Shown: positions 28,810-39,817, counted from the stretch's first letter. The stretch: 64,000 bases of DNA from Methanoculleus formosensis (GCF_025384765.1 NZ_VHLL01000002.1:124001-188000); one strand, 5' to 3'. The notes: generated from the sequence alone by a model not told the origin. Translations and numbers: made by a program.

Positions 28810-28842
28810 CATCGGCAATTTTACGTTTTGTTCAGCAACCGC
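28810..28842 (-). other. 3' strand of pre-16S processing stem
   Basis: GCGGTTGCTGAAC and ATTGCCGATG pair with GTTCAGTAACCGC and CATTGGCAAT at 30367-30399. Between them CGTA/TGCG can form a 4-bp helix with an AAA bulge on this strand and GAA plus a mismatch on the other, a near-standard bulge-helix-bulge. Confidence 0.75.
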
Positions 28843-28863
28843 GATTCCCAAGTCGATTTCTTT

Positions 28864-30330
<1,467 letters not shown>

Positions 30331-30366
30331 TTGAAATACGCACACTTACTGAACTTGGAAGAATTA

Positions 30367-30399
30367 GCGGTTACTGAACAAATTTCCGCATTGCCAATG
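30367..30399 (-). other. 5' strand of pre-16S processing stem
   Basis: Partner of 28810-28842, located in the rRNA leader between the most proximal promoter and the mature 16S 5' end. Confidence 0.75.
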
Positions 30400-30474
30400 C
30401 CAACGTCAGAATCAACCCGCACAATGGCGGTCGTGTTGATTCTCCATCATCAGGATAACAATGTTTATTTCATA

Positions 30475-30490
30475 AGTATTTAAACATTTG
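30475..30490 (-). promoter_or_regulatory. rRNA promoter P1 (TATA)
   Basis: Minus-strand CAAATGTTTAAATACT; the closest of six similar boxes, ~145 bases before mature 16S. An A-rich BRE-like GAAACAAATG and CTGATGCAGG precede it. Confidence 0.75.
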
Positions 30491-30610
30491 TTTCCTGCAT
30501 CAGATTCGAGAACGAATCTCGAACCTTCATATCCATCTTGAAAGCAGGGAACTCGGCCCAACCAGGTCGCGAGATTCCACCTGCGCAGGAATTAACGTTT
30601 GTGCTTCAAC

Positions 30611-30626
30611 ACATATAAACGTTTTC
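30611..30626 (-). promoter_or_regulatory. rRNA promoter P2 (TATA)
   Basis: Minus-strand AAAACGTTTATATGTG, about 135 bases upstream of P1. The palindrome CCTGCGCAGG (30580-30589) lies about where transcription should begin. Confidence 0.7.
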
Positions 30627-30756
30627 ATCCCACCACAGGATCCAGCCCGGAGATTCCGAGTTGGAACCCCGGCCCGAATGAGGAGTTCGTCCGGAATTTA
30701 GCGCTCCGGAGCCCCGCATACTTCACCTGTGCAGGAACATATGTTTGCGAGTTATC

Positions 30757-30772
30757 GCATATAAACATTTGC
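30757..30772 (-). promoter_or_regulatory. rRNA promoter P3 (TATA)
   Basis: Minus-strand GCAAATGTTTATATGC, ~147 bases upstream of P2; near-palindrome CCTGTGCAGG at 30726-30735 in the start region, as for P2. Confidence 0.72.
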
Positions 30773-30870
30773 TCCCATCCAGATTTTGGGCCGGAGATCC
30801 ATATTCTCCGGCCCGTGCACCCGCATCGCGGGGCACACATCGCCTTGTGAGAATATACGTTGAATCTCCG

Positions 30871-30886
30871 AGCATATAAACATTGT
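30871..30886 (-). promoter_or_regulatory. rRNA promoter P4 (TATA)
   Basis: Minus-strand ACAATGTTTATATGCT, ~113 bases upstream of P3, preceded by TGATGCAGGG as at P1. Confidence 0.72.
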
Positions 30887-31014
30887 CACCCTGCATCAGA
30901 CCCGACGAGATTGTCGGGCCCTCACAGCGGTTGAAGGGACACGAGATCAGACCACCCCCGAAGAGGCTGCACGACCCGAGCCCTGACAACACAGCCTTAC
31001 AATGTTGTCACCAA

Positions 31015-31030
31015 TGCTATATGAACATTT
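31015..31030 (-). promoter_or_regulatory. rRNA promoter P5 (TATA)
   Basis: Minus-strand AAATGTTCATATAGC, ~145 bases upstream of P4; one base off the common TTTATAT, so possibly weaker. GATGCAGGG precedes it. Confidence 0.6.
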
Positions 31031-31162
31031 CCCTGCATCGTCGGATCAAAGCACACGGCTTTGACCCCCATAGACGTTGAGATCTCCGGACGACCTGCGC
31101 ATTTTGCGCAGGAATCGAGCGGATTTCGCTCCCAACTTGACTATTACATGTTGATGCCGGAT

Positions 31163-31178
31163 GTATTTAAACATTTAC
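31163..31178 (-). promoter_or_regulatory. rRNA promoter P6 (TATA)
   Basis: Minus-strand TAAATGTTTAAATACA, ~148 bases upstream of P5; same core as P1. No further copy seen upstream. Confidence 0.68.
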
Positions 31179-31211
31179 CTCGCACCCAATCAGGAAACCG
31201 GGATCGTCCCG

Positions 31212-31753
31212 CAAAATCTCCAGGTTTCACCCTGTAAAATACCTCGCCGGGAACCCCGTGCGCCGGCGAGAACCTATGCGCGCAGCGCCGTCGAAGGTGA
31301 ATCCGGCATCATTATCGAGAACGCCCTGCAAAACACCCGACAATCTAAGACTTCTCCCGGGCCTTCCCCCTCGCATGCGTGCCCGGGATACGGCTTCACA
31401 CAGGGTATCGCCACAACCGCCCCCACCCCTCACGGTCGGGGAGGAGCGCGAAGCGCGGGTGAGGCGACGGGACAGAGGTGCCGCGAGAGGTGGAAAACAG
31501 GGAAGGTGAAGACCGCTCCACCACGAGTTGCCACCCCGGCGCACAGCATGAGGCGATGCTTGCAAGCGAGGGTTCTCTGCGAGAACAGGCCGGGTCACAG
31601 TAATTCGCGGCAACGCGCTCTTCGCGTGAGATCATAGTGCTATCTTCGCCCATTAACTCACGCAGAAGCACGCGGGAGAACGCGAAGAGAGGTCGATGAG
31701 TTGACGTTTTGAAGATTACATCAACCGTTTTAGCGAAGTACTGAGGCTGGAGG
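31212..31753. other. Spacer upstream of rRNA promoter array
   Basis: No supported gene. It includes a G/C-rich palindromic patch near 31425-31480 (GGAGCGCGAAGCGCGGGTGAGG). Frames here on both strands lack ribosome sites or recognisable domains. Confidence 0.4.
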
Positions 31754-32506
31754 TCACTTCTCCAGATCGCTCTCTTCAGCATCCCTCTCCGGGATCCGGT
31801 CGCCGACATAGATCTCACCGAAGAACTCGTCCTGCCAGAGCGCGAGTTCCCCCTCGAGCATCAGGAACAGGAGCGGGATGTAGACCTCACGGCGGCTCCG
31901 TCCCATGGTGCTGGCGAGATCGCCGAGCGTCAGGACATCCCCGTTCGAGGCAACGCGCCGGAACTCCTTCATCACGCCCGAGACCGCGCCCTGGTATCCC
32001 TCATCGTGCGCCACCGCCACCACGTCCCGCGCGTCGAGGTCGAGATCCGGCTCTCTCGCCACAGGGGCGCGTTTCCGCTGTCGGCGGCGCTGCTCCTTCT
32101 CCGCTGTTTTGAGCTGCTTGATGAGTTCGTAGAGTGTGACCGGAGGGCGTTTGCGCAGGTTCTTCCGCCCCAGGCGGCGCTGGATCTCCCGCTCCAGGCG
32201 ACCGATCGGCTCGACCTCCCCGGCCGACTCGAAGTCGAACCCAAGATCCTCAAACGACTCGTCTTCGTCGTCGTCGAACGAATCCTCGTCCTCTTCTTCG
32301 CCCCAACCATCGAAATAATCCGACTTCAGGCGCAGCAGGCACGCGGCATAAAAGAGCGTCCTTCCCGAGATCCGGAGGTCCAGTTCCTTACGGCGGTCGA
32401 GTTCGGCGAGGAACCGGTCGGTCACGTCCACGATATCGATGTTCCAGGGATCGACCTCCCCACGCTCGGCCATGCCGGCCAGGATCTCGACAGGTTCCTC
32501 ATCCAT
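31754..32506 (-). CDS. scpA: Segregation and condensation protein A
   Basis: Kleisin-family partner of SMC in chromosome condensation, 250 residues. The N-terminal segment EILAGMAERGEVDPWNIDIVDVTDRFL and then LRISGRTLFYAACLLRLKSDYF are ScpA hallmarks; an acidic middle (EEEDEDSFDDDEDESFED) and a C-terminal winged-helix region (VLTLGDLASTMGRSRREVYIPLLFLMLEGE) follow. The ATG at 32506 overlaps the smc stop by eight bases, so translation is coupled. Confidence 0.92.
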   Translation of the reverse strand: MDEEPVEILAGMAERGEVDPWNIDIVDVTDRFLAELDRRKELDLRISGRTLFYAACLLRLKSDYFDGWGEEEDEDSFDDDEDESFEDLGFDFESAGEVEPIGRLEREIQRRLGRKNLRKRPPVTLYELIKQLKTAEKEQRRRQRKRAPVAREPDLDLDARDVVAVAHDEGYQGAVSGVMKEFRRVASNGDVLTLGDLASTMGRSRREVYIPLLFLMLEGELALWQDEFFGEIYVGDRIPERDAEESDLEK

Positions 32507-35500
32507 TGTTCTGCACACCGGTCACGTAGGTGCTCTTGTCCGCGCGGATCGTCACGCCCACGATACGGTCGGCACGCTCGATCATCGGTTTTCGGAGCGA
32601 GACGATGATCGACTGCGCGTTCCCGGAGAGTTCGCTCATCATGGTGGCGATGCGGCCGACGTTGTTCCCGTCGAGGAACATATCCACCTCATCGAGCGCG
32701 TAGAACGGCGCGGGCATGAACTGCTGGATAGAGAAGATGAACGCGAGCGTGGTGAGCGACTTCTCGCCCCCCGAGAGCGAGGAGAGGAGGTGCACCTTCT
32801 TGTCCCGCGGCTGGACCGCAAACGTCATCCCGCCGGCGAAGGGGTCCTCCTCATTGTCGAGGACAAGCCTCCCGCTCCCGTCGGTCAGGCGCGCGAAGAT
32901 ATCGCGGAAGTTCGTGTCGATCGCGGTAAACGCGGTCATGAAGGCGTCGTACTTCATCTTCTCGTACTTCTCGATCCGCTCAAGAAGCATCATCCGCTCC
33001 CGCGAGAGCACCTCTTTCTTCTCCGTCCGCTCCTCGACGCGGGCAGAGACCCGGTCGCACTCCTCGATCGCGAGCATGTTCACCGCGCCGATCTTCTTGA
33101 GCGCCTTCTCGGCCTCCGCGATCCCGGCGTCGATGGCGGCGAGATCGAGATCCGTCTCCACGTCGCCCGCCTGCTCCCTGAGGACCGCGAGTTCCGCAAG
33201 GAGCGAGTGTTCCCGCTCATTGAGAGCGTCGATCTGCATCCGGATCCGCTCCATCGCGCCCGAGAGTTCAAGCGAGCGCTGGTCGAGCGCCCGGATCTCC
33301 GCGAGAATCCGGTCGCGTTTCTCGTGCAGGCCCGCGAGTTCGTCGGAGAACTCCTTCTGGCGCGCCTCGAACTGCACGATCAGGCGGCGCTGTTCCTCGA
33401 TCTGCTCCTGGGTAGCCGTGATCTCGTCGCCGATCTCCTGGTTCTTCGCCTCAAGGCGGCTCCGTTCCGCGGTGAGTTCCTCGATCCGGTTCGCGAAGTG
33501 CTGGCGCTCGCGCTTCACATCGGTGATGTCCGCATCCTTGTTGCGGAGCCGCCGCTCGATATCCTCGACGGTCTTACGGATGTTCTCATAGCGCTCGCTG
33601 AGCACCGGAACCTCGGTGTCGTCGAGTTTCTTCTTGAGGTCGTCGATCTCCGCCGAGACCTGCGCAATCTCGCCGGTTATCCGTTCGAGATCGCCTTCGA
33701 GCCGCGCAAGTTCCTCGCCGCCGCTCTTCGCGGCATCGCGCATCTCCTGCAGGCTCTCTTCGAGCGTCCGCTTCTCGCCGGAGAGCACCTCGATCCGCTT
33801 CTGGAACTCGTCCACCATCATCCGGTAGCGCGCAATCTGCTCGTCGATCGAACTCCGCTCCGCCCGTTTCGCCTCCGCGGCCACGGCAAAGCGGCCGGTG
33901 GACGCCTCGATCTCGCCCGCCTCCGCCTCGAGTTCGGCAAGCTTCGCGCGGGTCCGGGCGACCTCGTCGTCGACCGCCACCCCGAACCCGCGGACCTTCT
34001 TCCCCTGGGAACCGCCGGTCATGGCGCCGCTCCTCTCGACGACATCACCCTCGATGGTGACCATCTTGTAGCGGCCCATCATCCGCCGCGCACGGTCGAG
34101 GGTATCCACCACCACCGTCGCGCCGAAGACGACACGGAACGCGCGGTCGAACGCCGGGTCGAACTCCAGGAGATCGACCGCGTAGCCGACGATCCCCGGG
34201 TCGGCCTCGAGCGGCGAGAGGATCGGGGGCCGGAGTTTGTTGAGCGGCAGGAACGTGACCCGCCCGAGCCGGTTATCTTTCAGGTAGCGGATCGCATCGG
34301 ACGCCACCGCGTCGGTATCGACAACCACCCACCTGAGCCGGCCCATCGCCGCCACGTCGAGCGCGTTTGCGTACTCCGCCGGCGCCCGCCCGAGCTGCGC
34401 GACCGCGCCGTGGACGCCGTCCATGCCGAGGACGACCTCCATCGCCTTTCCGCCGGCATCGCCGTGCGCCTGCTGCTGCGCCTCAAGCCGCATCAGGTTC
34501 TGCTCGTTCTCCCGGATCTCCTTCTTCAGCCGATCGAGCGTCGAGCGCCGCCCAAAAAGCGTGCTCTCCGCCTCGGAGAGGTCGCGCTCGACCTGCCGCT
34601 TCTGTGCCTCGCAGTCGGCCATCGAGGAGGAGTACTCCGCTACCTGCTCCTGCTTGTTCGTGAGTTCCTCATCGATCTGTTTGAGCCGCGCGTCCAGGCG
34701 TTCCCGCTCCGAGGTCCGCATCCGGCTCTTCTCGATGAAGATATCCTGTTCGTGGAGGATCTTCGACCGGAGCTCCTTCTTGCTCTCCAGGTCCTGCATC
34801 TTTGCAAAGAGCTGGTCTTTCAGCCCTTCGACCTCCTTGCTCCCGCTCGCGATGCGTTCCTCGACCTCCTTCATCTCATCGCGCTGCGTCGTGAGTTCCA
34901 TGGCGAGGTTCGCCCGGTCGATCGAGAGGTTGCGGACCTGTGCGGCGCATTCCTCGACTTTCGTCTCGGCACGTTTGCCGTCGAGATAGATCCGCTGGAC
35001 TGCCTCGCCGTTCTCGTCGCGGTTGGCCTTCAGCCGCTCGATGTTCTTCTCGCCGAGTTTGATCGCGCTCCGCGCCTCTTCGAGCTTTCCGACGAGTTCG
35101 AGATACTCAGGGCCGCTCTTGTGGTTTATCTCCTCTTCGACCGTCTGCTGGCGCCCGTTCGCATCCTCGATCTCTTTCTGGACGGCCTCGATCTCGCCTT
35201 CGGTGCGTGCGGTCGCCGCCTGCTGGTCCTGCATGAGACCATGGAGGGTGCCGATCTCCTGCTCCTTCTGCCGGACGAGCGCCGCCCCCCGGCACTGCTC
35301 GAGGTGCTCGAGGTCTTCCTGCCACCGCCGGTACTCCATCGCCTGCTCGCGCTCGTGCTGGAGCGCGTCGAGTCGCGCCACGAGCTCGTTCAAGAGGAGT
35401 TCCTCGCGTTCGAGCCGCTCCCGCACCACCTCGAGCTCCGAGAACGCCTGTCCGCGCTTCTGGTCGAACTCGGCGACGCCCGCAATCTCGTCGATGATCT

Positions 35501-35942
35501 TTCGCCGCTCGCCGTCAGTCATCTCCATGATGCGGGTGATGTCGCCCTGCATCACGACGTTGTAGCCCTCCGGCTTGATCCCGATCTTCGCGAGGAACTC
35601 GATGACGTCGGCCTGCTTGCAGAGACGGTTGTTGAGGTAGTTGTAACTGTAGTATCCCGCAGGCGTCCGCTTGATCCGGCGGCGGATCACCGTTCCGTCC
35701 GAGAACGTGACCGTCACCTCGGCGGTGTTCTTCCCGGAGTTGACGTTGATGAGATCGGTCAGCTTCTCGGCCCGCAGCCCTCGCGCACCCGAGAGGGCCA
35801 GGACGAAGAGGATACTATCGATGATGTTGCTCTTCCCGGAGCCATTCGGGCCTGAGACGACGGTAAATCCTTCGAAAAAAGGGATTTTCGTCTTTCTGGC
35901 GAAAGACTTGAAGTTGTCTATCTCAAGCTGCGTGATGTACAA
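32499..35942 (-). CDS. smc: Chromosome segregation protein SMC
   Basis: 1147 residues. Walker A GPNGSGKSNIIDSI lies near residues 32-45. Long coiled coils flank a hinge around residues 510-640 (GAVAQLGRAPAEYANALDVA; VVVDTLDRARRMMGRYKMVT; Gly-rich GGSQGKKVRGFG). The C-terminal ATPase half has LSSLSGGEKSLTTLAFIFS (signature) and FYALDEVDMFLDGNN (Walker B). It forms condensin with ScpA encoded directly downstream. It starts 18 bases after a coiled-coil gene. Confidence 0.97.
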   Translation of the reverse strand: MYITQLEIDNFKSFARKTKIPFFEGFTVVSGPNGSGKSNIIDSILFVLALSGARGLRAEKLTDLINVNSGKNTAEVTVTFSDGTVIRRRIKRTPAGYYSYNYLNNRLCKQADVIEFLAKIGIKPEGYNVVMQGDITRIMEMTDGERRKIIDEIAGVAEFDQKRGQAFSELEVVRERLEREELLLNELVARLDALQHEREQAMEYRRWQEDLEHLEQCRGAALVRQKEQEIGTLHGLMQDQQAATARTEGEIEAVQKEIEDANGRQQTVEEEINHKSGPEYLELVGKLEEARSAIKLGEKNIERLKANRDENGEAVQRIYLDGKRAETKVEECAAQVRNLSIDRANLAMELTTQRDEMKEVEERIASGSKEVEGLKDQLFAKMQDLESKKELRSKILHEQDIFIEKSRMRTSERERLDARLKQIDEELTNKQEQVAEYSSSMADCEAQKRQVERDLSEAESTLFGRRSTLDRLKKEIRENEQNLMRLEAQQQAHGDAGGKAMEVVLGMDGVHGAVAQLGRAPAEYANALDVAAMGRLRWVVVDTDAVASDAIRYLKDNRLGRVTFLPLNKLRPPILSPLEADPGIVGYAVDLLEFDPAFDRAFRVVFGATVVVDTLDRARRMMGRYKMVTIEGDVVERSGAMTGGSQGKKVRGFGVAVDDEVARTRAKLAELEAEAGEIEASTGRFAVAAEAKRAERSSIDEQIARYRMMVDEFQKRIEVLSGEKRTLEESLQEMRDAAKSGGEELARLEGDLERITGEIAQVSAEIDDLKKKLDDTEVPVLSERYENIRKTVEDIERRLRNKDADITDVKRERQHFANRIEELTAERSRLEAKNQEIGDEITATQEQIEEQRRLIVQFEARQKEFSDELAGLHEKRDRILAEIRALDQRSLELSGAMERIRMQIDALNEREHSLLAELAVLREQAGDVETDLDLAAIDAGIAEAEKALKKIGAVNMLAIEECDRVSARVEERTEKKEVLSRERMMLLERIEKYEKMKYDAFMTAFTAIDTNFRDIFARLTDGSGRLVLDNEEDPFAGGMTFAVQPRDKKVHLLSSLSGGEKSLTTLAFIFSIQQFMPAPFYALDEVDMFLDGNNVGRIATMMSELSGNAQSIIVSLRKPMIERADRIVGVTIRADKSTYVTGVQNNG

Positions 35943-35960
35943 GGACGAAAACTCCCCTAT

Positions 35961-36695
35961 CTATCGATCGAGGTCGACGGTGTCGTCCTCTTCAGCCTGG
36001 ATGACGTCATCGACCGGACGGGCCGCCTTCTGCTCGACGAAGAGCTTGCGTTCGGCCGGTTTGCCGCCCCTCCCCCGGTTCTTCGCCGCGGCGATCCCGG
36101 ACCCGGTGCTGGCGACGATGTACTCGGAGGACCTCCTCGGCTCCGGCTTTAGCGTCCCGTCGTTCTGCATGATGAGCTCGAGGTCCCGGTCGTCCTCCGG
36201 AGCAGGCGCGGGCGCGGGTTGCCGCCGCTCCACCTGACGCGCGGGAACCTTCCGCTCCATGGCACGCACGGGGCGCGGCTCGGCCTCGGCGCGCGGCTCG
36301 GCCTGGAGCGTAACCGCGGGCTTCTTCACTTCTGCCGGCACCGAAGTCACCTTCCGGCGCTCATCCGCGTCCCGGGCGAGTTTCATCACGATCGATTTGA
36401 TGTCGAGAACCTCTTCTGTCAGGCCTTTTATCACGGCCTCCTGTTCCCTCACCTTCCGTTCCAGGTCGCGCAGGCGCTCGTCTCCCGCCTCAGGCGCCCG
36501 GGAAGTCCCGCGATCTTCCGCCAGGCCCCTCATAACATCCTCGAACTCCCGCATCTTCCGCTCCAGATCGGAGAGGCGCTCGTCCCCCGCATCCGATACC
36601 GGCGGCTCTTCTCGCTCTTTCATCGTCTCCATCTCCTTCTCGCGTTCCGCAAGTTCCCGCTCAAGAAACCGTATCCTTGCATCTTTCTGCGCCAT
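35961..36695 (-). CDS. Coiled-coil protein upstream of smc
   Basis: A 244-residue, highly charged protein. Residues 1-110 are predicted coiled coil with two related units, DAGDERLSDLERKMREFEDV and EAGDERLRDLERKVREQEAV. A Pro/Arg/Glu-rich disordered middle follows, then a short C-terminal segment (EYIVASTGSGIAAAKNRG). No known domain. The ATG at 36695 has GAGGGAG upstream; a TTG at 36707 is possible. First gene of the operon with smc and scpA, so it may serve chromosome organisation (inference). Confidence 0.75.
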   Translation of the reverse strand: MAQKDARIRFLERELAEREKEMETMKEREEPPVSDAGDERLSDLERKMREFEDVMRGLAEDRGTSRAPEAGDERLRDLERKVREQEAVIKGLTEEVLDIKSIVMKLARDADERRKVTSVPAEVKKPAVTLQAEPRAEAEPRPVRAMERKVPARQVERRQPAPAPAPEDDRDLELIMQNDGTLKPEPRRSSEYIVASTGSGIAAAKNRGRGGKPAERKLFVEQKAARPVDDVIQAEEDDTVDLDR

Positions 36696-36717
36696 TATCT
36701 CCCTCAAACTAATCCTT

Positions 36718-36752
36718 GATAATAATTACGTAATAATATTACTATAGATTCC
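36718..36752 (-). promoter_or_regulatory. Promoter of the coiled-coil/smc/scpA operon
   Basis: AT-rich stretch with minus-strand TATAGTAATATTATTACG and the perfect palindrome ATTACGTAAT at 36725-36734, a possible operator. Confidence 0.4.
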
Positions 36753-36857
36753 CTGAATGAAGAAGTATTACATTTAATCCGGGGCGCAGCCGGGGAGATA
36801 CCGGCGTTCGTCGCGGATGACACAGAGACGCTATGCGCCCGGGCACGCATAACCGGC

Positions 36858-36870
36858 CCAGTATAAAAGA
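36858..36870 (+). promoter_or_regulatory. TATA box of the glyA operon
   Basis: CCAGTATAAAAGA about 40 bases before the glyA ATG, predicting a ~20-base leader. Confidence 0.55.
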
Positions 36871-36906
36871 AAGCATATTACCTCAACGGGGCAACCCTTT
36901 TTCTGC

Positions 36907-38178
36907 ATGTCTAATCTGGCAACCTTCGATCCGGAAGTCGCAGGCCTCATCGAGGAAGAGCGCCTGCGCCAGGTCAACGGGCTGGAACTGATCGCCTCCG
37001 AGAACGTCGTCAGCAAGGCTGTTCTCGAAGCGATGGGTTCTATCATGACCAATAAATATGCCGAGGGGTACCCCGGCAAGCGCTATTACGGCGGCTGTGA
37101 GTACCATGACGTCGTGGAGAACCTAGCGCGCGACCGGCTCTGCGAACTCTTCGGCGCCGAGCACGCAAACGTCCAGCCCCACTCGGGGAGCCAGGCAAAC
37201 CAGGCGGTCTACTTCGCCTACCTCGGCTACAAGGACAGAATCCTGAGCCAGAGCCTCACCCAGGGCGGCCACCTCTCTCACGGGTCGCCGGTCAACATCA
37301 CCGGGCGCTGGTACTCTATCTTCCACTACGGCGTCGATTCCGAGTCCGAAACGCTCGATTATGCGGCTATCGAGGAACTCGCACGAACGGTGAGCCCACA
37401 GATGATCGTCTGCGGAGCGAGCGCCTACCCGCGCGAGATCGACTTCAAGGCCTTCCAGGAGGTCGCCGACACCGTCGGTGCGCGGTGCATGGCCGATATC
37501 GCCCACATCGCCGGACTCTGCGCGACCGGACACCACAACTCCCCCGTAGGGGTCGTCGACATCGTGACGACGACGACGCACAAGACCCTGCGCGGCCCCC
37601 GCGGCGGCGCCATCATGTGCAGCAACGAGGACGCGGCCGCGATCGACAAGTCGATCTTCCCCGGGATGCAGGGCGGCCCGCTGATGCACACGATCGCGGC
37701 AAAGGCGGTCTGCTTCAAGGAGGCCCTGACCCCCGCGTATAAGGACTACTGCGGACAGGTCGTCAGGAACGCAAAGACGATGGCCGACGTCCTCGCGAGC
37801 GAAGGGCTCGACCTCGTCTCCGGCGGCACCGACAACCACCTCATCCTGCTCGACCTGACCGGCGTCTCGACGAACGGCCAGCACCTCACCGGCCTCGCGG
37901 CCGAGGTCGCGCTCGGCGCGGCGGGGATCACCGTCAACAAGAACACCATCCCCCGCGAACAGCTCAGCCCCTTCGTGACGAGCGGCCTACGAATCGGCAC
38001 GCCTGCCGTCACCTCGCGCGGCATGAAAGAGGAGGAGATGAAGCAGATCGGCCACTGGATCGCCCGGGTCGTGAAGGATATCGCAAAGGATAAGACCTCA
38101 AAGAAAGCGATCACCGAAGTGAGAGAAGAGGTTATTGCCCTCGCGAGCAAGTACCCCCTCTACCCTGAAGTAGCATGA
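36907..38178 (+). CDS. glyA: Serine hydroxymethyltransferase
   Basis: PLP enzyme interconverting serine and glycine with a C1-carrying pterin; 423 residues. It shows [27 protein letters not shown], the PLP-lysine motif [14 protein letters not shown] and [15 protein letters not shown], all standard. Its stop overlaps the folD start by four bases. With folD and a folP-like gene next, the set points to a tetrahydrofolate-type or shared pterin one-carbon branch in this methanogen (inference). Confidence 0.97.
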   Translation: MSNLATFDPEVAGLIEEERLRQVNGLELIASENVVSKAVLEAMGSIMTNKYAEGYPGKRYYGGCEYHDVVENLARDRLCELFGAEHANVQPHSGSQANQAVYFAYLGYKDRILSQSLTQGGHLSHGSPVNITGRWYSIFHYGVDSESETLDYAAIEELARTVSPQMIVCGASAYPREIDFKAFQEVADTVGARCMADIAHIAGLCATGHHNSPVGVVDIVTTTTHKTLRGPRGGAIMCSNEDAAAIDKSIFPGMQGGPLMHTIAAKAVCFKEALTPAYKDYCGQVVRNAKTMADVLASEGLDLVSGGTDNHLILLDLTGVSTNGQHLTGLAAEVALGAAGITVNKNTIPREQLSPFVTSGLRIGTPAVTSRGMKEEEMKQIGHWIARVVKDIAKDKTSKKAITEVREEVIALASKYPLYPEVA

Positions 38179-39026
38179 TACTCGACGGCAAAGCGGTCTC
38201 GGAGAAGAGGCTCGAGATCCTGAAAGAGAAGATAGAAGAGTTCGGGCTCTACCCGCGCCTCGCGACCGTCATCGTGGGAGAAGATCCCGCGTCGCAGATG
38301 TACGTCCGCATGAAGCACCGGGCGTGCGAGCGCGTCGGGATCGGGTCGATCGGGATCGAGCTCCCGGCGGACGCCACGACCGGGCGGGTGCTCGAGGCGA
38401 TCACGCGCCTCAACAACGACCCGGACATCAACGGCATCCTGGTCCAGCTCCCGCTCCCCTCCGGGGTCGATACCACCCGCGTCATCGAGGCGGTCGCGCC
38501 CGATAAGGATGTGGACGGGTTCCACCCCTGTAGCCTCGGGAGGCTCTTCTCCGGAACCCCGGTCTTTTCGCCCTGCACCCCGCAGGGGATCATGACGATC
38601 CTCGATGAATACAGGATCCCGATCGCAGGAAAGCGGGCGGTCGTCGTCGGCCGGAGCATCGACGTCGGTCGGCCGATGGCCGCCCTGCTCCTGAACGCCG
38701 ACGCGACCGTCACCATATGCCACTCAAAGACCGAGAACCTCGCAGCGGAGATGCGAGCGGCCGACATCCTGGTCAGCGCCGTCGGAAAAGCGAAGTTTGT
38801 CGGGCCGGATATGGTGAAGGAGGGCGCGACGGTCATCGACGTCGGCATCAACCAGGACGAGCAGGGCAAGCTCTGTGGCGACGTCGATTTCGAGGCGGTG
38901 AAAGACCGGGCGGGAGCGATAACCCCGGTTCCCGGAGGCGTCGGCCCCATGACCATCGCGACGCTGATGGAGAATACCTTCATGGCGGCCAAGATGAGGA
39001 CATGCGACAACACCACGGTATGGTAA
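38175..39026 (+). CDS. folD: Bifunctional methylene-THF dehydrogenase / methenyl-THF cyclohydrolase
   Basis: 283 residues. The active-site motif [14 protein letters not shown] contains the catalytic Tyr/Lys pair; [33 protein letters not shown] (NAD(P) binding) and [11 protein letters not shown] are conserved. It oxidises methylene- to formyl-tetrahydrofolate. FolD is not part of the core H4MPT pathway, so its presence argues for some true folate use. Confidence 0.96.
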   Translation: MILDGKAVSEKRLEILKEKIEEFGLYPRLATVIVGEDPASQMYVRMKHRACERVGIGSIGIELPADATTGRVLEAITRLNNDPDINGILVQLPLPSGVDTTRVIEAVAPDKDVDGFHPCSLGRLFSGTPVFSPCTPQGIMTILDEYRIPIAGKRAVVVGRSIDVGRPMAALLLNADATVTICHSKTENLAAEMRAADILVSAVGKAKFVGPDMVKEGATVIDVGINQDEQGKLCGDVDFEAVKDRAGAITPVPGGVGPMTIATLMENTFMAAKMRTCDNTTVW

Positions 39027-39817
39027 ACCGTCTCCGGATCGGCGGCGGCGCCCCGGTTCGCCTGATGGGCGTCATCAACTGCAGCCCCGAGTCGTTCTAC
39101 CGGGGCTCCTATATCCCGGCAAAAGAGATCTACGACCGCGCCCTCGCCATGACGGCGGCGGGCGCCGATATGATCGATCTCGGGGCGCGGAGCACCGCCC
39201 CCGGCTCTTCTCCCATCACCGTCGCCGAGGAGGCGGCGCGGGTGGACGCGGCTCTCTCGGAACTCGACGGGACCGGGATCACCCTCTCGGTGGACACCCG
39301 GCACCCGGAGGTGCTCGATGTCGCTCTCCGCCACGATGTCCACGCGGTGAACGATATCTCCGGGCTTGCCGAAGAGCGCTACGCGCGGGCGGTCGCCGAC
39401 TCCGGGCTCCCGGTCTTCGCGATGGCGAGCCTCCGGGAGCCCGGCGACGCCGTCGGGCTTGCCGCCACGCGACAAGCCCTCGAGGCGGTCGTCAGCCGGT
39501 GCGCGCGTCTCGGGATCGAGGAGTACATCCTCGACCCCGCGGTCGGGCGGTGGGTTCCGGAGCGCACAAGCGAGGACGACTGGGAACTCTGTCGGAACTT
39601 CGCTTCGTTCCTGGACTTCGGCAGCCCGGTGCTCGCGGCGGTATCGCGAAAGACGTTCATCGGCGACTTGCTCGGCCGCCGGCCCGAAGACCGGCTCGCG
39701 GGCACCCTCGCGCTCACGATGATGCTCGTCGACGCGGGCGCGTCCGTCGTGCGGAGCCACGACGTCCCCGAGACCGCCGACCTCCTGCGGGTCCATGCAA
39801 CGATGAGGCAGATATGA
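39020..39817 (+). CDS. Dihydropteroate synthase-like protein
   Basis: A 265-residue TIM-barrel protein: [18 protein letters not shown] (first DHPS signature), [39 protein letters not shown] and a C-terminal [22 protein letters not shown]. Classical folate DHPS joins pterin to p-aminobenzoate; archaeal homologues may act in methanopterin or folate synthesis, so the precise reaction is open. The ATG at 39020 overlaps the folD end; ATG 39002 is an alternative. Its stop overlaps the cofE start. Confidence 0.85.
   Translation: MVNRLRIGGGAPVRLMGVINCSPESFYRGSYIPAKEIYDRALAMTAAGADMIDLGARSTAPGSSPITVAEEAARVDAALSELDGTGITLSVDTRHPEVLDVALRHDVHAVNDISGLAEERYARAVADSGLPVFAMASLREPGDAVGLAATRQALEAVVSRCARLGIEEYILDPAVGRWVPERTSEDDWELCRNFASFLDFGSPVLAAVSRKTFIGDLLGRRPEDRLAGTLALTMMLVDAGASVVRSHDVPETADLLRVHATMRQI

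Larger units (their letters stand above)
30502..31211. repeat. Inverted repeats interleaved with the rRNA promoters
   Basis: Perfect inverted repeats of differing sequence occur 12-21 bases upstream of most boxes: AGATTCG (30502-30519, P1), GGGCCGGAGA (30788-30814, P3), CCCGAC (30901-30918, P4), TCAAAGC (31046-31064, P5), CGGGA (31199-31211, P6). Further ones lie downstream of boxes: CCTGCGCAGG (30580-30589), TGACAACA (30984-31010), CCTGCGC (31094-31112). The positions recur while the sequences do not. Confidence 0.6.

Noticed and set aside
30475-31180. CRISPR array
   Set aside because: The repeats are short TATA-like cores at 113-148 base spacing with non-unique flanks, not 24-37 base repeats with ~35 base spacers; no cas genes nearby.
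32439-35855. 1138-codon plus-strand open frame
   Set aside because: It is entirely antisense to smc; the Leu/Arg/Asp-rich composition is the usual shadow of a coiled-coil gene in GC-rich DNA.
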